DNA of 64,000 nt from Pleurodeles waltl (Eukaryota; Chordata; Amphibia; Caudata; Salamandridae), in the NCBI RefSeq assembly GCF_031143425.1, contig NC_090447.1:27990238-28054237 (forward strand), in the 5' to 3' direction. Shown here piece by piece: positions 57,614 to 64,000 of the stretch. A model generated the notes under the pieces. That model ran no database searches and had not been told where the DNA came from. It was given only the letters and a program-made list of their open reading frames with translations. A program made the translations under genes and the position numbers. How positions within the stretch are numbered: the first letter of the stretch is position 1; each line of letters opens with the position of its first letter.

Positions 57614-59493
57614 AACACCTGTGGGGGAGGCTAACCAAGTTCTACAAACAATGGGAGGAAATAACAACAGATACTTGGGTCCTAGCAATTATCCAGCATG
57701 GTTATTGCATAGAATTTCTCAATTTCCCTCCAAATGTCCCACCGAAAACACACAATATGTCTAAACAACCCATGGATCTTCTACAACTGGAGGTCCAAGC
57801 GTTGTTACAAAAAGAAGCAATAGAATTAGTACCAATTCATCAGAAAGGAACAGGAGTTTACTCTCTGTACTTTCTCATACCCAAAAAGGACAAGACTCTA
57901 AGACCTATATTAGATCTCAGAACGTTAAATACCTACATCAAATCAGATCACTTTCATATGGTGACATTACAGGACGTAATCCCATTGCTCAAACAACAAG
58001 ACTACATCATGACAACACTAGACCTAAAGGATGCATACTTCCATATAACGATACATCCTTCACACAGAAAGTACCTAAGGTTTGTATTCCAAGGGGTACA
58101 TTGGCAATTCAAAGTGTTGCCATTTGGGATAACAACTGTGCCAAGAGTTTTTACAAAATGCCTGGCAGTAGTAGCTGCGCATATCAGAAGACAGCAAATA
58201 CATGTGTTCCCGTACCTAGACGATTGGTTAATCAAAACCAACACGCAAGAACAGTGTTCACAACACACAAAGTAAGTCATCGAAACCCTCCACAAACTAG
58301 GTTTCTCACTCAACTACACAAAGTCACACCTTCAGCCGTGTCAAACACAGCAATACTTGGGGGCGACAATCAACACAACAAAAGGGGTTGCCACTCCAAG
58401 TCCACAAAGGGTACAAGCATTTCACAATGTAATACAGGCCATGTATCCAAAACAAAGAATACAGGTCAAGATGGTGATGAAACTACTAGGCATGATGTCC
58501 TCATGCATAGCCATTGTCCCAAATGCCAGATTGCACATGCGGCCCTTACAACAGTGCCTAGCATCACAATGGTCACAGGCACAGGGTCAACTTCTAGATC
58601 TAGTATTGATAGACCGCCAAACATACACCTCGCTTCTATGGTGGAACAATATAAATTTAAACCAAGGGCGCCCTTTCCAAGACCCAGTGCCTCAATACGT
58701 AATAACTACAGATGCCTCCATGATAGGGTGGGGAGCACACCTCAATCAACACAGCATCCAGGGACAATGGGACACTCAGCAAAGACAATTTCACATAAAT
58801 CACTTAGAACTACTGGCAGTATTTCTAGCGTTGAAAGCATTTCAACCCATAATAAGCCACAAACACATCCTTGTCAAAACAGACAACATGACAACGATGT
58901 ATTATCTGAACAAACAGGGAGGAACACACTCAACACAGTTGTGTCTCCTGGCACAGAGAATATGGCATTGGGCGATTCACAACCACATTCGCCTAATAGC
59001 ACAGTTTATTCCAGGGATTCAGAATCAGTTACCAGACAATCTTTCTCGGGATCACCAACAGATCCACGAATGGGAGATTCACCCCCAAATACTAAACACT
59101 TACTTCCAAAGAAGGGGAACACCACAGATAGACCTATTTGCAACAAAAGAAAACTCAAAATGCCAAAACTTCGCATCCAGATACCCACAGGATCAGTCTC
59201 AGGGCAATGCGTTATGGATGAGTTGGTCAGGGATATTTGCATACGCTTTTCCCCCTCTCCCACTCCTTCCATATCTGGTAAACAAATTGAGTCAAAACAA
59301 ACTCAAACTCATATTAATAGCACCAACTTGGGCAAGACAACCTTGGTACACAACACTACTAGACCTCAGTAGTGCCTCATGTCAAACTACCAAACATACC
59401 AGATCTGTTAACGCAACACAAACAACAGATCAGACACCCAAATCCAGCATCGCTGAATCTAGCAATTTGGCTCCTGAAATCTTAGAATTCTGA
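57614..59493 (+). pseudogene. DIRS-1 reverse transcriptase / RNase H / methyltransferase-like ORF with one stop
   Basis: The frame opens after a TAA at about 57611; the first ATG with clear homology is 57757. Counting from it, L-R-P-I-L-D-L-R is near residue 50, D-L-K-D-A-Y-F-H-I at 89-97, V-L-P-F-G-I near 120 and Y-L-D-D at 153-156, all polymerase motifs. A single TAA at 58273 interrupts the thumb, and the same frame continues to the TGA at 59493. RNase H acidic residues are visible in T-T-D-A-S-M-I-G-W-G, H-L-E-L-L-A-V, V-K-T-D-N-M-T and L-P-D-N-L-S-R-D. The end (L-I-L-I-A-P-T-W, P-W-Y) corresponds to the Dam-methyltransferase-like module of DIRS elements. One point change would account for the break, so it decayed recently. 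Confidence 0.9.
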
Positions 59494-59540
59494 CACTTAG
59501 ACCTTACACAGGAATGTATGGAGGTCATAAAACAAGCTAG

Positions 59541-60536
59541 GAAACCAACACTAGACATTGCTATGCAAATAAGTGGAAAAGATTTGTTTATTATTGCCAT
59601 AATAATCAAATCCAGCCATTACATGCATCTGCTAAAGACATTGTAAGCTACTTACTACATTTGCAAAAGTCAAAGCTAGGTTTTTCATCCATTAAAATAC
59701 ATCTTACCGCAATTTCAGCTTATCTGCAATTTACGCACTCAACTTCATTATTTAGGATACCAGTCATAAAAGCGTTTATGGAAGGCCTGAAGAGAATTAT
59801 ACCACCAAGAACACCACCAGTTCCTTCGTGGAACCTCAACATTGTCTTAACTCGACTCATGAGTCCACCTTTCGAACCTATGCACTCATGTGAAATGCAA
59901 TACTTAACATGGAAAGTTGCATTTTTAATTGCTATCACATCTCTAAGAAGAGTGAGTGAGATACAAGCATTTACCATACGAGAACCATTTATTCAGATAC
60001 ACAAGCATAAAGTAGTCTTACGAACAAATCCTAAATTCTTACCAAAAGTCATATCACTGTTCCACTTAAATCAAACAGTAGAACTACCAGTGTTCTTTCC
60101 AGAACCAGATTCAGTAGCTGAAAGAGCACTACATACATTAGACATCAAAAGAGCGTTAATGTACTACATTGACAGAACAAAACAAATTTGGAAAACAAAA
60201 CAATTATTTATTGCTTTCCAAAAACCTCATACAGGAAATCCAATTTCAAAACAAGGCATTGCTAGATGGATAGTTAAGTGCATTCAAACTTGTTATCTCA
60301 AAGCAAAAAGAGAACTGCCTATTACACCAAAGGCACACTCGACTAGAAAGAAAGGTGCTACCATGGCCTTTCTAGGAAATATTCCTATGACTGAAATATG
60401 TAAGGCAGCCACATGGTCTACGTCTCATACGTTTACCAAACACTACTGCGTGGATGTGTTAACGGCACAACAAGCCACAGTAGGCCAAGCAGTACTACGA
60501 ACATTGTTTCAAACAACTTCAACTCCTACAGGCTGA
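59541..60536 (+). CDS. DIRS-1 tyrosine recombinase (open frame, 331 codons plus stop)
   Basis: The frame is open from just after a TAG at 59538 to TGA at 60534-60536 with no internal stop, but lacks an obvious ATG at its 5' end, as usual for DIRS recombinases expressed from an overlapping or downstream frame. The N-terminus shows the K-W-K-R-F core-binding block. Catalytic residues: R in S-L-R-R-V-S-E-I, H-S-T-R (H-x-x-R), and H/Y in T-F-T-K-H-Y-C-V-D. The enzyme integrates circular DNA intermediates without target duplications, consistent with no duplication seen at the DIRS ends. It starts 47 bp after the RT ORF stop. It is the only DIRS protein in the window retaining every catalytic residue. 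Confidence 0.88.
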   Translation, partial: ETNTRHCYANKWKRFVYYCHNNQIQPLHASAKDIVSYLLHLQKSKLGFSSIKIHLTAISAYLQFTHSTSLFRIPVIKAFMEGLKRIIPPRTPPVPSWNLNIVLTRLMSPPFEPMHSCEMQYLTWKVAFLIAITSLRRVSEIQAFTIREPFIQIHKHKVVLRTNPKFLPKVISLFHLNQTVELPVFFPEPDSVAERALHTLDIKRALMYYIDRTKQIWKTKQLFIAFQKPHTGNPISKQGIARWIVKCIQTCYLKAKRELPITPKAHSTRKKGATMAFLGNIPMTEICKAATWSTSHTFTKHYCVDVLTAQQATVGQAVLRTLFQTTSTPTG

Positions 60537-60612
60537 ACCACTTCCTTTGGGGAGATAACTGCTTACTAGTCTATGCAAAGCATGTGTATCTGCAGCTACA
60601 CATGCCATCGAA

Positions 60613-60680
60613 TGGAAAATGTCACTTACCCAGTGTACATCCGTTCGTGGCATTAGTCGCTGCAGATTCACATGCGCCCA
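60613..60680 (+). repeat. DIRS-1 internal complementary region
   Basis: 'gtcacttacccagtgtacat' then ccgttcgtggcattagtcgctgc is the near-perfect reverse complement of 60965-61032. Matches the internal complementary region that DIRS elements use when completing circular DNA. Confidence 0.75.
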
Positions 60681-60839
60681 CCCGCCTCCCCGGGAGCCTG
60701 TAGACGTTTCGAAGTTGATCTTGAACAGTTGTAAATTTGTAAATATATCACTTTAAACTACATTATGTACATACATATTCACTCCATTGCATGGGCACTA
60801 TTACTATAATACACAACTCCTACCTCACCCTCTGCGGGG

Positions 60840-61001
60840 AAAACAATCTAAGATGGAGTCGACGCCCATGCGCAATGGAGCCTCGATCTCGTGACTCGAA
60901 AAGACTTCTTCGAAGAAAAACAACTTGTAACACTCTGAGCCCAACACTAGATGGCGGGATGTGCAAAGCATGTGAATCTGCAGCGACTAATGCCACGAAC
61001 A
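60840..61001 (-). repeat. DIRS-1 right inverted terminal repeat
   Basis: Reverse complement of 45471-45650 with few changes and one short deletion (lacks the gactcctcccatttcg segment). Confidence 0.9.
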
Positions 61002-61028
61002 GATGTACACTGGGTAAGTGACATTTTC

Positions 61029-61057
61029 CATATATATATAATATATATATATATATG
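61029..61057. repeat. AT-rich spacer between two DIRS elements
   Basis: A short (AT)n tract between the DIRS-1 right end and the DIRS-2 left end. Confidence 0.85.
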
Positions 61058-61449
61058 TGTTCGGTGGCATGTGTAGCTGCAGATACACATGCTGTGCACA
61101 TCCCGCCATCTGGTGTTGGGCTCGGAGTGTTACAAGTTGTTTTTCTTCGAAGAAGTCTTTTCGAGTCACAAGATCGAGGGACTCCTCCCATTTCGGCTCC
61201 ATTGCGCATGGGCGTCGACTCCATCTTAGATTGTTTTTTTTCCGCCATCGGGTTTGGACTTTCGCTCCGTGTTTCGGGTCGGAAAGTTAGTTAGAATCTC
61301 GGAAAAATCGTCGGTATTGTTTGCGTTCGGTATCGGGTTAGTTATAACAGATCGACACCGACTTTTGAAGAGCTCCGGTGGCCCTTCGGGGTTTTTTCGA
61401 TCCCCACATCGGGGCCTGGTCGGCCCGGCCACGTGTCTCTTCAAGGCTG

Positions 61450-63464
61450 ATGGAACGGACCCCATTCCGCTTCTGCCCAAAATGCCATAACAAGTATCCA
61501 TATACAGATCAGCATCTGGTCTGTAACTTGTGTCTGTCACCAGAACACAAGGAGGATACCTGTGAAGCCTGTCGAGCGTTTTGGTCGAGGAAGACATTAA
61601 GAGACCGAAGAGCAAGAAGACTGCAGATGGCGTCGGCGCCGACAGGACAAGGGCGTTTCCAGGAGGAAGAAGAAAGCTTTTCCATCCATGAATCGGACTC
61701 TGACGAGCTCGATCCCGAAGAAACGCCGAAAACCGTGGGTAAGACATCGAAACATAAAACTCACGAGAAGACAACAAAAGCCCAGGGGACGCCACCGCCA
61801 ACAGGCCATGGCTTAACCCGAAAAATAGGTGACCGATCATCGGCACCGAAAAAGGGCACGCTGGTGGCGAAGTCATCCGACTCCGGTCGAGATACCGCCA
61901 CACAGCAATCTCGGGCTCGAGATAGTGGCTCCCAGCAAGTTCGGCACTGAGACAGCGGCACCGAAATGAGTCGCACCGAGAGACCACGATGCCGAAAACA
62001 AAAAAGGTTTCGTCGGAACCGAAAAAAGTAGCCGAAAAGGTTTCGATACAGAAACATCCGGCTTCGGAACCAAAATCAAGTTCCTACACAGAGGAACAAG
62101 GACTGTCCTCACAAATGAAAAAACATACATTTGGACAGGAATTAGAGGCAATGGAGCCGGACTACACCCAAAGACGGCTCCACATCCAAAAAGAAACGGG
62201 AAAGATCAGCACTCTCCCTCTCATTAGGATGAAACGCAAACTTGCCTTCCAGGAGAAAGACAAGCAGCCACAGGCAAAGGTGGCTAAACAAGTAACCTCG
62301 CCACCATCTCCACAATGCTCTCCGCAACCATCACCGGTAGCCACTCCACCTATGATGCAATCCCCGACCCACACAGGGATGAATCAAGATGACCCTGATG
62401 CATGGGACCTTTATGATGCACCAGTGTCAGATAATAGTCCTGACTGTTATCCAGCTAGACCGTCGCCACCAGAAGATAGTACAGCCTACGCACAAGTGGT
62501 GTCGAGGGCAGCGGCATTTCATAATGTCAGCCTACATGCAGAGCCCATTGAAGACGACTTCCTATTTAATACACTGTTGTCCACACACAGCCAGTACCAG
62601 AGTCTTCCCATGCTACCTGGGATGCTCAAACACTCCAAACAAGTGTTTCAGGAGCCTGTAAAAGGAAGGACCATTACTCCAAGAGTGGAGAAAAAATATA
62701 AACCGCCACCAACAGACCCCGTGTACATCACACAACAGCTAACACCAGACTCAGTTGTGGTAGGGGCAGCTCGCAAAAGAGCAAACTCACATACTTCAGG
62801 AGATGCACCACCTCCAGATAAGGAAAGTCGCAAATTCGACACAGCAGGCAAAAGGGTGGCGGCACAGGCAGCAAACCAGTGGCGTATTGCAAATTCACAG
62901 GCTTTGTTGGCCAGATATGATAGGGCTCATTGGGACGAAATGCAACATTTAATAGAACATTTGCCCAAGGAGTTCCACAAAAGAGCACAGCAAGTAGTTG
63001 AAGAAGGACAGAGTATCTCCAACAATCAAATACGGTCAGCTATGGATGCTGCAGACACAGCTGCTAGAACTGTCAACACAGCAGTGACAATAAGGAGACA
63101 TGCATGGCTGCGTACATCAGGATTTAAACCAGAAATACAGCAAGCTGTGCTCAGTATGCCATTTAACGGACAGCAGTTGTTTGGGCCGGAGGTGGACACT
63201 GCTATCGAAAAACTTAAGAAGGACACTGACACGGCCAAAGCCATGGGCGCACTCTACTCCCCACAGAGCAGAGGCACATTTCGAAAAACACAGTTTCGAG
63301 GGGGGTTTCGAGGGCAAAGCACAGAACCCACGACCTCACAAACAAGGCCCACTTATCAGAGCCAATATCTGCGTGGAAGTTTTCGGGGACAATATAGAGG
63401 GGGACAGTTCCAAAAAAATAGAGGAAAGTTCCAAAGTCCCAAAACTCCTCAAAATAAGCAGTGA
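61450..63464 (+). pseudogene. DIRS-2 gag-like ORF (two frames, one stop and one frameshift)
   Basis: It starts at ATG 61450 (MERTPFRFCPKCHNKYPY) with the same CxxC-rich module as DIRS-1, then acidic and S/T-rich sequence. At 61948 CGA has become TGA, and about 25 bp further a single G is missing (agtcgcaccg versus agtcggcaccg), so the rest reads in another frame. That frame is then uninterrupted to 63464: P/S-rich middle, A-R-K-R-A-N-S-H-T-S-G-D-A, W-R-I-A-N-S-Q-A-L-L-A-R-Y-D, R-R-H-A-W-L-R, F-G-P-E-V-D-T-A-I-E-K-L-K-K, and an R/G/F-rich tail likely to bind nucleic acid. Structural protein of DIRS particles by family analogy; function of the cysteine module is inferred. Confidence 0.88.
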
Positions 63465-63493
63465 CTTACAAGTCACACATCCCCAACACATAA

Positions 63494-63717
63494 CACCTGT
63501 GGGGGGGGGACTAAGCAAGTTTTACAAACATTGGGAGGAAATAACAACAGATACTTGGGTCCTGGCAATTATCCAGCATGGTTATTGCATAGAATTTCTC
63601 AAGTTCCCTCCAAACGTCCCACCGAAAACACACAATATGTCAAAACAACATATAGATCTTCTAGGACTAGAAGTTCAGGCGTTGCTACAAAAAGAAGCAA
63701 TAGAATTAGTACCAAAC
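63494..63717 (+). pseudogene. DIRS-2 reverse transcriptase, N-terminal stub
   Basis: Open frame matching 57614-57840 of DIRS-1: W-V-L-A-I-I-Q-H-G-Y-C-I-E-F, N-M-S-K-Q and V-Q-A-L-L-Q-K-E-A-I-E-L-V-P. It is cut after V-P-N by the LTR at 63718. Confidence 0.88.
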
Positions 63718-64000
63718 TGTAGGAAGTTGGCTCTGTATGTGCTATTTCAAAGTAAGGAATAGCATGCACAGAGTCCAAGGGTTCCCCTTAGAGGTAAAAT
63801 AGTGGTAAAAATAGATAATACTAATGCTCTATTTTGTGGTAGTGTGGTCGAGCAGTAGGCTTATCCAAGGAGTAGTGTTAAGCATTTGTTGTACATACAC
63901 ATAGACAATAAATGAGGTACACACACTCAGAGACAAATCCAGCCAATAGGTTTTTATATAGAAAAATATCTTTTCTTAGTTTATTTTAAGAACCACAGGT
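63718..64000 (-). mobile_element. LTR of another family LTR-A insertion (runs off the window)
   Basis: It starts TGTAGGAAGTTGGCTCTGTA and follows the 47090/52568 copies closely for 283 bp (shared 'aaaatagtggtaaaaataga', which the older copies lack). Only the first part is present, so it cannot be told whether it is a solo LTR or a full element. Confidence 0.93.

Larger units (their letters stand above)
45471..61032 (+). mobile_element. DIRS element (DIRS-1), carrying a Tc1 that carries an LTR element
   Basis: The left terminal repeat (about 45471-45650, gatggcatgtgtagctgcag ... agattgtttt) recurs inverted at about 60840-61001, and ORFs for gag, RT-RNase H-methyltransferase-like and tyrosine recombinase lie between, all typical of DIRS elements. 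Subtracting the Tc1 insertion (46246-55965) and one TA leaves about 5.84 kb, a normal DIRS length. Close to the right end, 60613-60680 is inverted relative to 60965-61032, fitting an internal complementary region. Gag is broken and RT has a single stop, while the recombinase frame is open. DIRS-2 follows head-to-tail after a short AT-rich spacer. Confidence 0.9.
61058..63717 (+). mobile_element. DIRS element (DIRS-2), 5' part, cut by an LTR insertion
   Basis: The left terminal repeat (gttcggtggcatgtgtagc ... agattgttttt) is followed by gag and the first ~70 codons of reverse transcriptase, then the LTR-A element at 63718. It lies head-to-tail with DIRS-1 and provides the empty site for the Tc1 insertion (about 61820). 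Its right part lies beyond the window. Confidence 0.9.

Noticed and set aside
58101..59372. 423-codon + strand ORF overlapping RT/RNase H
   Set aside because: A shifted-frame shadow of the DIRS-1 RNase H region. The other frame holds all the catalytic motifs.

Overview
The window looks like nuclear DNA from a vertebrate with a very large, transposon-rich genome, most likely a salamander (a newt such as Pleurodeles would fit). The support is: two spliced exons of an FBXW7-type F-box/WD40 gene lying 11 kb apart; several tyrosine-recombinase (DIRS-type) retroelements; a DD37E Tc1-like transposon; and a young LTR retrotransposon with LTRs of about 2.7 kb present in many copies. The species assignment is inference. 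Nothing looks bacterial: there are no operons, CRISPR arrays or rRNA/tRNA genes.

Layout. 1-3.6 kb is a 48-bp minisatellite and 3.6-4.0 kb a 29-bp minisatellite, into which a 5'-truncated LINE 3' end has inserted. 4.2-8.3 kb is a satellite with a unit of about 163 bp, split by a solo LTR (4382-7045). 8.3-19.8 kb is non-coding, with an older LTR at 10.6-12.9 kb and no recognised exon. FBXW7-like exons lie at 19757-19839 and 30866-31001 on the + strand, with matching splice phase. The 11-kb intron between them holds a decayed DIRS-like element (about 22.7-28.1 kb) that itself carries a 1.06-kb solo LTR and a poly(A)-tailed retroposed insert. 31-37.9 kb continues as presumed intron, with simple repeats, a tandem duplication and a minus-strand LINE 3' end.

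37.9-64 kb is a cluster of DIRS elements all on the + strand. An old copy (37.9-45.3 kb) carries a TIR-bearing insert and a solo LTR. A second copy (DIRS-1, 45.5-61.0 kb) holds a Tc1-like transposon (46246-55965), which in turn holds a complete 8.15-kb LTR element (47090-55242). A third copy (DIRS-2, from 61.06 kb) is cut at 63718 by another LTR of the same family that runs off the window. The nesting is exact: 5-bp target duplications flank the LTR insertions, a TA duplication flanks Tc1, and the Tc1 empty site can be read in DIRS-2.

The most notable items are the single-ORF LTR element, which encodes a Gag/zinc-knuckle/aspartic-protease/two-membrane-segment protein and no reverse transcriptase or integrase, and the FBXW7-like exons, which are too diverged from the highly conserved vertebrate FBXW7 to be an ordinary orthologue. 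All similarity statements were made by eye without database searches.
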